Of a stretch of 64,000 nt of DNA, positions 41,977 to 50,216 are shown piece by piece. The translations under genes were made by a program, and so were the position numbers. Position 1 is the first letter of the stretch. Every line of letters begins with the position of its first letter. The stretch spans positions 62,001 to 126,000 of the forward strand of contig CAZBED010000006.1 of the NCBI GenBank assembly GCA_964490845.1. Reading direction: 5' to 3'. The DNA is from JADJSS01 sp964490845 (lineage in GTDB: Bacteria; Bacteroidota; Bacteroidia; Chitinophagales; JADIYW01). Under the pieces are notes generated by a model, which had not been told where the DNA came from, did not search any database, and saw only the letters and a list, made by a program, of their open reading frames with translations.

Positions 41977-43164
41977 ATGGCTAAGGAAAAATTTGTAAAG
42001 GATAAGCCGCACGTTAACATCGGAACCATCGGTCACGTTGACCACGGCAAAACCACTTTGACAGCTGCAATTACGTATGTGTTGTCAAAATCAGGATTGG
42101 CAGAAAAGAAAGATTATGATTCAATCGACGCTGCTCCGGAAGAAAAAGAAAGAGGTATCACCATCAACACGGCACACGTAGAGTATGCAACGCAAACTCG
42201 TCACTATGCTCACGTTGACTGTCCGGGTCACGCGGATTATATCAAAAATATGATCACGGGTGCTGCTCAGATGGACGGTGCTATCCTGGTGGTAGCTGCT
42301 ACAGACGGACCGATGCCTCAAACAAAAGAACACATCCTCTTGGCTGCACAGGTAGGTGTACCTCGTATGGTGGTATTTATGAATAAAGTGGATTTGGTAG
42401 ATGATCCGGAATTGTTGGAGTTGGTGGAAATGGATATCCGTGAAGAATTGACTAAACGTGGTTATGATGGTGACAATACACCAATCATCCAGGGTTCTGC
42501 TATCAAAGCATTGCAAGATGATGCGGAAGGAACAGCACAAATCGAAGCGCTGATGAAAGCGGTAGATGAGTGGGTTCCGTTACCTCCTCGTCCAATTGAT
42601 CAGCCGTTCCTGATGCCGGTAGAAGACGTGTTCTCTATCACAGGACGTGGTACAGTGGCTACAGGCCGTATCGAAAGAGGTGTGGTTAAAACAGGTGAAC
42701 CGGTAGAAATCGTCGGATTACAGGAAAAATCAATGTCTTCCACTTGTACAGGGGTTGAAATGTTCCGTAAAATATTGGATATCGGTGAAGCCGGTGAAAA
42801 CGTAGGTATCTTATTGCGTGGTATTGAGAAAACCGATATCAAACGTGGTATGGTTATCTGCAAACCGAGTTCTGTAACGCCGCACACTGAATTCAAATGC
42901 GAGGTGTATATCCTGAGTAAAGATGAAGGCGGACGTCATACGCCATTCTTCAACAAATACCGTCCTCAGTTCTACTTAAGAACAACAGACGTAACAGGTG
43001 AAATCGAATTGCCTGCAGGGGTGGAAATGGTGATGCCTGGTGACAACGTAACCTTAACGGTAAAATTGATTTACCCGGTTGCATTGGAAAAAGGTCTGAA
43101 ATTCGCTATCCGTGAAGGTGGCAGAACAGTTGGAGCTGGTCAGGTTACAGAAATTATTAAATAA
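41977..43164 (+). CDS. tuf: Elongation factor Tu
   Basis: A 395-residue GTPase that delivers aminoacyl-tRNA to the ribosome. G1 is GHVDHGKT, switch II is DCPGHADYIKNM, G4 is NKVD, and the C-terminal barrel carries GGRHTPFFNKYRPQFY and ends VGAGQVTEIIK. Length and start (MAKEKFVKDKPHVNIGTIGH) are normal. It sits downstream of four tRNAs in the order Thr-Tyr-Gly-Thr, the same order as E. coli thrU-tyrU-glyT-thrT-tufB, and upstream of tRNA-Trp and secE. Confidence 0.99.
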   Translation: MAKEKFVKDKPHVNIGTIGHVDHGKTTLTAAITYVLSKSGLAEKKDYDSIDAAPEEKERGITINTAHVEYATQTRHYAHVDCPGHADYIKNMITGAAQMDGAILVVAATDGPMPQTKEHILLAAQVGVPRMVVFMNKVDLVDDPELLELVEMDIREELTKRGYDGDNTPIIQGSAIKALQDDAEGTAQIEALMKAVDEWVPLPPRPIDQPFLMPVEDVFSITGRGTVATGRIERGVVKTGEPVEIVGLQEKSMSSTCTGVEMFRKILDIGEAGENVGILLRGIEKTDIKRGMVICKPSSVTPHTEFKCEVYILSKDEGGRHTPFFNKYRPQFYLRTTDVTGEIELPAGVEMVMPGDNVTLTVKLIYPVALEKGLKFAIREGGRTVGAGQVTEIIK

Positions 43165-43180
43165 TCAGTATATCCGTCAT

Positions 43181-43216
43181 TAGTCATTAGTCAGTTGTAT
43201 TAGTGGCTAATGACTA
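43181..43216 (+). other. Inverted repeat between tuf and tRNA-Trp
   Basis: TAGTCATTAG (43181-43190) pairs with CTAATGACTA (43207-43216), a 10-bp stem with a 16-base loop and no T tract. Probably an RNA processing or partial attenuation site in the operon. Confidence 0.55.
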
Positions 43217-43221
43217 TACAG

Positions 43222-43292
43222 ACGGGTGTAGTTCAAGGGTAGAATAGCGGTCTCCAAAACCGTTGATGGGAGTTCGAATCTCTCCACCCGTG
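43222..43292 (+). tRNA. tRNA-Trp (CCA)
   Basis: Acceptor ACGGGTG/CACCCGT, anticodon stem GCGGT/ACCGT with loop CTCCAAA (anticodon CCA), T loop GTTCGAATC, discriminator G as expected for Trp. It ends 14 bases before secE. Confidence 0.95.
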
Positions 43293-43306
43293 CAAAGGAA
43301 AAGAAA

Positions 43307-43504
43307 ATGGATAATATAAAATCATATCTGCAGGCCTCTTACGAAGAGTTAACGACCAAGGTAACTTGGCCAACCTGGAAAGATTTGCAGGCTAATGCCG
43401 TGATTGTAGCGGTAGCTGCTCTGATCATTGCGCTGATTATCGGACTGATGGATATGGTTTCAAATATTTTATTCAGTGATATAATTTATAAAATAGCAGG
43501 TTAA
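43307..43504 (+). CDS. secE: Preprotein translocase subunit SecE
   Basis: A 65-residue single-span subunit of the SecYEG channel. It shows the conserved amphipathic start YEELTTKVTWPTWKDLQAN, then one membrane helix (AVIVAVAALIIALIIGLMD). This short form is typical outside gammaproteobacteria. Standing between tRNA-Trp and nusG confirms it. A purine-rich AAAGGAAAAG precedes the ATG. Confidence 0.95.
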   Translation: MDNIKSYLQASYEELTTKVTWPTWKDLQANAVIVAVAALIIALIIGLMDMVSNILFSDIIYKIAG

Positions 43505-43519
43505 CAGTCTACTTTTAGA

Positions 43520-44074
43520 ATGGTACAGATGTCTGAAGATAAAAAATGGTATGTCCTGAGAGTTATCAGTGGGAAGGAGAAAAAACTTCGCGATATTATC
43601 GAGAAGGAAATCAAACTTTCCGGCTGGTCTGAGATTATTCCTCAGGTAATAGTGCCGACAGAAAAAGTGTATAAGCTAAAAGGCGGGAAGAAAGTGATTC
43701 ATGAAAAGAACTTTTTCCCCGGTTATCTTATGATGGAAGCTGATTCCAAAAAATTTAATGCGGACATTGTACAGCATCTGCAGAACATGACCAATGTGAT
43801 CAGTTTCATTGAAAGAAATAAGCCTATTCCGCTCAAAAAAGCCGAAGTAAACAGAATACTCGGGAAAGTGGATGAGCAGGAGGAAGTAGGCGGTGTAACC
43901 AATGAACCATTCCTGGTAGGGGAAGATGTGAAAATCACCGATGGTCCGTTCAACGACTTTACCGGAACGATTGAAGAGATTATGGAAGATAAGAAGAAAC
44001 TGAGAGTGGTGGTTAAAATTTTTGGAAGAAAAACTCCGGTGGAGTTGAATTTTATGCAAGTTGAAAAACAATAG
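43520..44074 (+). CDS. nusG: Transcription termination/antitermination factor NusG
   Basis: A 184-residue factor that binds RNA polymerase and couples it to ribosomes or Rho. The NGN domain starts KKWYVLRVISGKEKKL and has EKNFFPGYLMMEAD; the KOW domain is VKITDGPFNDFTGTIEEI. Start may be ATG 43520 or 43529 (MSEDKKWYV, the more usual place). 15 bp after secE and 3 bp before rplK. Confidence 0.97.
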   Translation: MVQMSEDKKWYVLRVISGKEKKLRDIIEKEIKLSGWSEIIPQVIVPTEKVYKLKGGKKVIHEKNFFPGYLMMEADSKKFNADIVQHLQNMTNVISFIERNKPIPLKKAEVNRILGKVDEQEEVGGVTNEPFLVGEDVKITDGPFNDFTGTIEEIMEDKKKLRVVVKIFGRKTPVELNFMQVEKQ

Positions 44075-44077
44075 AAT

Positions 44078-44521
44078 ATGGCAAAGGAAATCGAAACGTT
44101 TATCAAATTACAGGTAAAAGGCGGTCAGGCAAATCCGGCACCTCCAATCGGCCCTGCATTGGGTTCCAAAGGGGTGAACATTATGGAATTTTGCAAACAG
44201 TTTAACGCTGCAACACAAGATAAACAGGGAAAAATATTACCGTGTGTAATTACGGTGTATAAAGATAAATCTTTCACGTTCGTCATCAAGACGCCACCTG
44301 CTTCCGCTTTATTGCTGGAGTACTCTAAAGTCAAACAAGGCTCAAAAGTACCAAACCGTAATAAGGTAGGGTCGGTATCCTGGGATCAGGTGAAGGAGAT
44401 TGCAGAAATTAAAATGCCCGACTTGAACTGTTTTACGGTTCAGTCAGCCATGAAAATGGTGGCAGGTACTGCAAGAAGCATGGGAATCACTGTTACGGGT
44501 GAGGCACCTTGGAATGCTTAA
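44078..44521 (+). CDS. rplK: 50S ribosomal protein L11
   Basis: A 147-residue protein of the GTPase-associated centre. The N-terminal KLQVKGGQANPAPPIGPALG is diagnostic for L11, and the C-terminal domain that binds 23S rRNA ends in ARSMGITV. Start MAKEIETFIKLQ is normal. Confidence 0.98.
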   Translation: MAKEIETFIKLQVKGGQANPAPPIGPALGSKGVNIMEFCKQFNAATQDKQGKILPCVITVYKDKSFTFVIKTPPASALLLEYSKVKQGSKVPNRNKVGSVSWDQVKEIAEIKMPDLNCFTVQSAMKMVAGTARSMGITVTGEAPWNA

Positions 44522-44539
44522 TCTGATTAAGCAGAGAGA

Positions 44540-44558
44540 GTTCCACTCTATTTGGAAC
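44540..44558 (+). other. Small hairpin between rplK and rplA
   Basis: GTTCCA (44540-44545) and TGGAAC (44553-44558) form a 6-bp stem in the 65-base gap. It could be part of an L1 control site, but no match to a known site was tested. Confidence 0.3.
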
Positions 44559-44586
44559 GCTATTATCTCACCAAATTTTAGGTAAA

Positions 44587-45282
44587 ATGAAAGTTGTAAA
44601 GAAAAGAAAAGCAGTCGATGGAAAAATCGAAAAAGGCAAAACCTACTCACTGGAACAAGCCACTGCTTTAGTAAAAGAAGTAAACACCACCAAGTTTGAT
44701 GCTTCTGTCGATGTTCACATCCGTTTAGGTGTTGATCCGCGTAAACCAGACCAGGCTTTAAGAGGAACGGTTAGCCTTCCTCATGGCACAGGTAAAACAA
44801 AAACAGTTCTGGTACTTTGCCCTGCTGATAAAGAAGCGGCGGCAAAAGAAGCCGGTGCTGATTATGTCGGTTTGGATGAATACCTGGAAAAAATTAACGG
44901 CGGTTGGACGGATATCGATGTAATCATCGCTACACCGAGTGTTATGCCCAAATTAGGTAGATTAGGTAAAATATTAGGTCCTCGTAACTTAATGCCTAAC
45001 CCTAAATCCGGTACCGTAACAGAAAACGTGGCAGATGCCGTTCGTGAAGTGAAGAAAGGTAAGATATCTTTCAAAATCGACAAGTTCGGTATTATCCATA
45101 CTTCGGTAGGTCGTGTATCATTTAATCCAACTCAGTTGCTGGACAATGCAAAAGAAATGATCACAACGTTGGCTAAAATGAAACCATCTTCTGCAAAGGG
45201 AACTTATTTTAAAAGCATTTTCATGGCTACTACAATGAGTCCTTCCATTGAAGTGGATGTAAAATCAATTCCGGGAATCTAA
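44587..45282 (+). CDS. rplA: 50S ribosomal protein L1
   Basis: A 231-residue L1-stalk protein. Blocks: VDVHIRLGVDPRKPDQALRG, GKTKTVLVLCPADKEA, then LGRLGKILGPRNLMPNPK, and GTYFKSIFMATTMSPS near the end. In many bacteria L1 also represses its own operon by binding the leader. Normal length and start. Confidence 0.98.
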   Translation: MKVVKKRKAVDGKIEKGKTYSLEQATALVKEVNTTKFDASVDVHIRLGVDPRKPDQALRGTVSLPHGTGKTKTVLVLCPADKEAAAKEAGADYVGLDEYLEKINGGWTDIDVIIATPSVMPKLGRLGKILGPRNLMPNPKSGTVTENVADAVREVKKGKISFKIDKFGIIHTSVGRVSFNPTQLLDNAKEMITTLAKMKPSSAKGTYFKSIFMATTMSPSIEVDVKSIPGI

Positions 45283-45308
45283 TTATTCAGCCTTTAAAAC
45301 AAAAAAAA

Positions 45309-45830
45309 ATGACTAAAGCTGAAAAACAAGCAACCATTGAAAGCCTGACGGAGCAATTCTCTAATGCGTCCTTTTTCTATTTCACAGATACCTCCGGTCT
45401 TTCTGTAGAGAAAATAAACGCGTTGAGAAGAATTTGCTTTGGAAAAGGCATCAGCTTACAAGTTGCGAAGAACACATTAATCAAAAAGGCATTGGTTGCC
45501 GGCGGTAAATTTTCTGATGACCTGGATCCGGTATTAAGCGGACCTACAGCCATCATGTTTACCGAAACCGGAAACGTGCCCGCAAAAGTAATTAAACAAT
45601 TCCGCGCAGACGGCAATAAACCTGCCTTAAAAGCAGCGTATATCGACTCTGCCGTTTATATCGGAGAAAGCCAGTTAGAAGCATTAATCAATGTGAAATC
45701 TAAACAAGAGCTGATAGGCGATATCGTTGCCTTGTTGCAATCTCCTGCTAAAAACGTGGTTTCTGCCCTTAAATCAAGCGGTGGCAAACTGGCCGGAATC
45801 GTGAAAACATTACAAGAAAGAGAAAATTAA
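45309..45830 (+). CDS. rplJ: 50S ribosomal protein L10
   Basis: A 173-residue stalk base protein that anchors L7/L12 dimers. The core YFTDTSGLSVEKINALRR, LQVAKNTLIKKAL and FTETGNVPAKVIKQF match uL10, and the C-terminal helix holds the L7/L12 sites. Only 26 bases separate it from rplA, so the classic L10 leader of other phyla has no room here. Confidence 0.97.
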   Translation: MTKAEKQATIESLTEQFSNASFFYFTDTSGLSVEKINALRRICFGKGISLQVAKNTLIKKALVAGGKFSDDLDPVLSGPTAIMFTETGNVPAKVIKQFRADGNKPALKAAYIDSAVYIGESQLEALINVKSKQELIGDIVALLQSPAKNVVSALKSSGGKLAGIVKTLQEREN

Positions 45831-45857
45831 TTTTAAACAATCTAAATTATTAAAACA

Positions 45858-46238
45858 ATGGCTGATTTAAAAGCATTTGCAGAGCAATTAGTTAACTTGA
45901 CAGTTAAAGAAGTTAACGAATTAGCGGAAATTTTGAAAGCTGATTACGGTATCGAACCGGCTGCAGCTGCAGTAGCGGTAGCGGCACCAAGCGGTGGCGC
46001 AGGAGCAGGAGCTGCTGCTGAAGAAAAAACATCTTTTGATGTTATCTTAAAAGATGCTGGCGCACAAAAACTGGGCGTAGTAAAAGTGGTGAAAGAAATT
46101 ACCGGACTTGGCTTGAAAGAAGCTAAAGACCTGGTAGATGGCGCACCAAAACCGGTTAAAGAAGGTGTTTCTAAAGATGAAGCGGAGTCTATCAAAGCTA
46201 AATTGGAAGAAGCCGGTGCCTCTATTGAATTGAAGTAA
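45858..46238 (+). CDS. rplL: 50S ribosomal protein L7/L12
   Basis: A 126-residue stalk protein that recruits translation factors. An N-terminal dimerisation helix, an Ala/Gly hinge (AAAAVAVAAPSGGAGAGAAA) and the C-terminal domain with KLGVVKVVKEITGLGLKEAK and DLVDGAPKPVKEGVSKDEAE are all present. An attenuator-like hairpin follows. Confidence 0.98.
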   Translation: MADLKAFAEQLVNLTVKEVNELAEILKADYGIEPAAAAVAVAAPSGGAGAGAAAEEKTSFDVILKDAGAQKLGVVKVVKEITGLGLKEAKDLVDGAPKPVKEGVSKDEAESIKAKLEEAGASIELK

Positions 46239-46260
46239 TTCATTCATAATCAAATAATTA

Positions 46261-46299
46261 AAGTGTCCGGCAGCAATTGAAACTGCCGTGACACTTTTT
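46261..46299 (+). terminator. Attenuator-like hairpin between rplL and rpoB
   Basis: AAGTGTC-c-GGCAG pairs with CTGCC-gt-GACACTT, followed by a short T run (46261-46299). It has terminator features but lies inside the operon, 30 bases before rpoB. E. coli has a partial terminator in the same place, which keeps polymerase subunits below ribosomal protein levels. Confidence 0.8.
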
Positions 46300-46328
46300 A
46301 CTGTTTTTATTAAATTTAATTCGGTTGC

Positions 46329-49300
46329 ATGTCCAAAAAAACAGAAAAAACTTCAGGGCTAACTTCTACTGGCAGAATCAACTTCAGTAAAATAAGCCAT
46401 CCTTATGATTATCCTAACTTATTGGATATTCAGGTAAAATCCTTTCAGGAATTCTTGCAGTTGGAAACAACTCCGGACAAACGCTCTAAAGAGGGATTAT
46501 ACAAAGTATTTGCAGAAAATTTTCCAATCACAGATGCGAGAAACATTTTCTTGCTCGAATTTTTGGATTATTATGTCGATCCTCCCCGTTACACCGTAGA
46601 CGAGTGTATTGAAAGAGGACTGACATACAGCGTTCCTTTGAAAGCAAAATTGCGCCTGTCTTGTAACGATGAGGAGCATATCGACTTCCAAACTATCGTA
46701 CAGGATGTTTTCCTCGGAAATATTCCTTACATGACCGACAAAGGTACGTTCATTATCAATGGTGCTGAGCGCGTAGTCGTTTCTCAGTTACACCGCTCAC
46801 CGGGTGTGTTCTTCGGTATGAGCTACCACCCGAACGGAACCAAGATTTTCTCCGCAAGAGTAATCCCGTTTAAAGGTGCATGGATGGAGTTTGCCACAGA
46901 CATCAATAATGTCATGTACGCATACATCGACCGTAAAAAGAAATTCCCGGTAACTACATTGCTGCGCGCCATCGGTTTCGATTCGGATAAAGACATCCTG
47001 AAATTGTTCGGGTTATCCGATGAAATCGAAGTCAGCAAAAAGACACTGGAAAAAAATATTGGCAGACGTTTAGCTGCGAGAGTATTGAAATCATGGATGG
47101 AAGATTTTGTGGATGAAGATACCGGTGAGGTGGTTTCTATCGAACGAAATGAAGTGATTCTCGAGCGTGATACATACCTGGATGAAGATAATATACCGCT
47201 GATTCTGGAAACCGGCGTAAAATCCATCATCCTGCAAAAAGAAAGTACGGAAGAAGATTATTCTATCATCTTTAATACCCTGCAAAAAGATACTTCTAAC
47301 TCAGAAATAGAAGCATTGCAGCATATCTATCGTCAGTTGCGTGGTTCCGACCCGCCGGATGATGATACGGCACGCGGTATTATTGAAAAATTGTTCTTCT
47401 CCGACAAACGTTATGACTTAGGTTTTGTTGGACGTTACAAAATCAACAAAAAATTATCTCTGGGTATAGATCCTAAGAATATCGTATTAACGAAAGAAGA
47501 TATCGTTTCTATCGTTAAATACCTGATAAAATTGGTGAATCAAAAAGCGGAGATTGATGATATCGACCACTTGAGCAACAGACGTGTAAGAACGGTAGGC
47601 GAGCAGTTGTATGCTCAGTTTGGTGTTGGTTTAGCCCGTATGGCCCGTACCATCCGCGAACGTATGAATGTTCGTGATAATGAGGTATTCACGCCTATCG
47701 ACTTAATCAATGCAAGAACATTATCCTCCGTTATCAACTCTTTCTTCGGAACTTCGCAATTGTCACAGTTTTTAGACCAAACGAACCCACTGTCGGAAAT
47801 CACGCACAAACGTCGTATTTCCGCACTCGGGCCCGGCGGTTTATCTCGTGAGCGCGCTGGTTTTGAGGTGCGTGACGTTCACTACTCCCACTACGGCCGT
47901 TTGTGTACGATTGAAACACCGGAAGGACCGAATATCGGTTTGATTTCTACGCTTTGCGTTCATGCAAAAGTGAATGAAATGGGTTTCATTGAAACGCCTT
48001 ACAGAAAAGTGAGCAAGGGTAAAGTGGAAGGAAAGGTAGAATACCTGACAGCGGAAGAAGAAGATGAAAGAACCATTGCACAGTCCAACGTTATCATCGA
48101 TGATAAAGGAACATTCACCGATAAAAAGGTGAAATGCCGCTATCAGGGTGATTTCCCAATTTTAGATACGGAAACAGATGATATGGCAAGCGTACAGAAT
48201 ATGGACGTGGCCCCGAATCAGATTGTAGGTGTTTCCGCATCCCTGATTCCATTCCTGGAAAATGATGACGCGAACCGTGCATTGATGGGCTCTAACATGC
48301 AGCGTCAGGCTGTTCCGTTGATGCGTTGCGAAGCGCCTATCGTAGGAACGGGTATTGAAGCCAGAGTTGCCAAAGATTCCAACGTGCTGATCAATGCCGA
48401 ACGTTCAGGTGTTGTGGAATATGTGGATGCCAACGAAATCCGTATCCGTTACGACCGTACGGATAACGAAAAGCTGGTGAGCTTTGAAGATGACGTGAAA
48501 GTGTATAAGCTTACAAAATATGTACGAACCAACCAGGCTACCTGTATCAACTTACGTCCTATCGTTCGTAAAGGAGATAAGGTTACCAAAGGACAGATAT
48601 TGTGCGAAGGATACGCTACTCAGAATGGCGAATTAGCGTTGGGTAAAAACCTTTTGGTGGCGTTCATGCCATGGAAGGGTTTCAACTTTGAGGATGCTAT
48701 CGTAATCTCTGAAAAAGTGGTGCGCGAAGATATCTTCACTTCCATTCATATTGAAGAGTATGAAATGGACGTGCGTGACACCAAACTGGGTGAGGAAGAA
48801 TTAACGAATGATATTCCGAATGTGAGTGAAGATGCTACCCGTAATCTGGATGAAAACGGTATCATCCGTGTTGGCGCGAAAATCAAGGAAGGCGATATCT
48901 TAATCGGAAAAATTACACCGAAAGGAGAAACAGATCCGACGCCGGAAGAGAAATTATTACGTGCCATCTTCGGTGATAAAGCAGGTGATGTCAAAGATGC
49001 CTCTTACAAAGCGCCGCCATCTACGGAAGGTATTGTAGTGATTACTAAACTTTTCCAAAAAGCGAAGAAAGACAAAAACTCTAAGGTTAGAGAAAAAGTG
49101 GAGTTGGAAAAAGCGGAAAAAGTGCATCTGCAGAATTTAGAAGATATCAAAAAAGTACTGGTGTCTAAGCTGATGCAGTTGGTAGGCGGTAAAACAACTA
49201 CAGGCGTTAAAAATATCTTTGGGGAAGAAGTGGTTCCGAAAGGCACTAAATTCTCGGAGAAATTATTGGGCGGATTAAACTATCAGAATTTAGATACTTC

Positions 49301-50165
49301 TGACTGGACGAAAGAAGAAGAAACGAATGAGTTAATCAAACGATTGATTCATAACTTCAACATTCGTTTCAACGAAGAAAAAGGACGTTTCCTTCGCGAT
49401 AAATACGCTATCACCGTTGGAGATGAATTACCGTCCGGTGTGTTGAAACTGGCTAAAGTGTACATCGCTCAGAAGCGTAAGCTGAGAGTAGGAGATAAGA
49501 TGGCGGGGCGTCACGGTAACAAAGGTATCGTAGCGAAAATCGTTCGTGATGAAGACATGCCATTCCTCGAAGATGGTACTCCGGTTGACGTGGTGTTGAA
49601 CCCGTTAGGCGTACCTTCCCGTATGAATATCGGCCAGATTTACGAGTCTGTACTTGGCTTAGCTGGTAAGACACTCGGCATGAGATTCTCTACTCCAATC
49701 TTTGATGGTGCTACTGTAGATGAGATTGAAGAATATATCGAAAAAGCCAACCTGCCTCGTTTAGGTAGCACTTATCTGTACGATGGTGAAACCGGACAAC
49801 GTTTCGACCAGAAAACAACTGTTGGTGTTATCTATATCCTGAAATTATCCCACATGGTGGATGATAAGATGCACGCACGTTCTATCGGTCCATACTCACT
49901 GATTACACAACAGCCATTGGGCGGTAAAGCACAATTCGGTGGTCAGCGTTTAGGCGAGATGGAAGTTTGGGCATTGGAAGCTTATGGTGCATCCAATATT
50001 TTACAGGAATTGCTGACGGTGAAATCTGATGATATCCAGGGAAGAGCGAAGACATACGAGGCTATCGTTAAAGGCGATAACCTTCCGGAGCCGGGTATTC
50101 CTGAATCATTCAATGTATTGGTACATGAATTACGCGGATTAGCGCTGGATCTGGATTTTGATTAA
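46329..50165 (+). CDS. rpoB: RNA polymerase beta subunit
   Basis: A 1278-residue subunit that forms half of the active cleft. The rifampicin pocket reads GTSQLSQFLDQTNPLSEITH then KRRISALGPGG, with the usual Asp, His and Ser contacts, so no standard rifampicin-resistance change is seen. Near the C terminus, GGKAQFGGQRLGEMEVWALE is standard. A lineage-type insert (around residues 900-980, rich in Lys and Glu) is present as in other Bacteroidota. Start MSKKTEKTSGLTSTGRINFS. Confidence 0.99.
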   Translation: MSKKTEKTSGLTSTGRINFSKISHPYDYPNLLDIQVKSFQEFLQLETTPDKRSKEGLYKVFAENFPITDARNIFLLEFLDYYVDPPRYTVDECIERGLTYSVPLKAKLRLSCNDEEHIDFQTIVQDVFLGNIPYMTDKGTFIINGAERVVVSQLHRSPGVFFGMSYHPNGTKIFSARVIPFKGAWMEFATDINNVMYAYIDRKKKFPVTTLLRAIGFDSDKDILKLFGLSDEIEVSKKTLEKNIGRRLAARVLKSWMEDFVDEDTGEVVSIERNEVILERDTYLDEDNIPLILETGVKSIILQKESTEEDYSIIFNTLQKDTSNSEIEALQHIYRQLRGSDPPDDDTARGIIEKLFFSDKRYDLGFVGRYKINKKLSLGIDPKNIVLTKEDIVSIVKYLIKLVNQKAEIDDIDHLSNRRVRTVGEQLYAQFGVGLARMARTIRERMNVRDNEVFTPIDLINARTLSSVINSFFGTSQLSQFLDQTNPLSEITHKRRISALGPGGLSRERAGFEVRDVHYSHYGRLCTIETPEGPNIGLISTLCVHAKVNEMGFIETPYRKVSKGKVEGKVEYLTAEEEDERTIAQSNVIIDDKGTFTDKKVKCRYQGDFPILDTETDDMASVQNMDVAPNQIVGVSASLIPFLENDDANRALMGSNMQRQAVPLMRCEAPIVGTGIEARVAKDSNVLINAERSGVVEYVDANEIRIRYDRTDNEKLVSFEDDVKVYKLTKYVRTNQATCINLRPIVRKGDKVTKGQILCEGYATQNGELALGKNLLVAFMPWKGFNFEDAIVISEKVVREDIFTSIHIEEYEMDVRDTKLGEEELTNDIPNVSEDATRNLDENGIIRVGAKIKEGDILIGKITPKGETDPTPEEKLLRAIFGDKAGDVKDASYKAPPSTEGIVVITKLFQKAKKDKNSKVREKVELEKAEKVHLQNLEDIKKVLVSKLMQLVGGKTTTGVKNIFGEEVVPKGTKFSEKLLGGLNYQNLDTSDWTKEEETNELIKRLIHNFNIRFNEEKGRFLRDKYAITVGDELPSGVLKLAKVYIAQKRKLRVGDKMAGRHGNKGIVAKIVRDEDMPFLEDGTPVDVVLNPLGVPSRMNIGQIYESVLGLAGKTLGMRFSTPIFDGATVDEIEEYIEKANLPRLGSTYLYDGETGQRFDQKTTVGVIYILKLSHMVDDKMHARSIGPYSLITQQPLGGKAQFGGQRLGEMEVWALEAYGASNILQELLTVKSDDIQGRAKTYEAIVKGDNLPEPGIPESFNVLVHELRGLALDLDFD

Positions 50166-50216
50166 TCCGTAACCGGAATTTAGAATTTAATTTTTAGTAA
50201 TTAAAAATAAACAAAT

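Noticed and set aside
45283..45308. L10 leader regulatory RNA before rplJ
   Set aside because: Only 26 bases lie between rplA and rplJ, too few for the known L10 leader fold.
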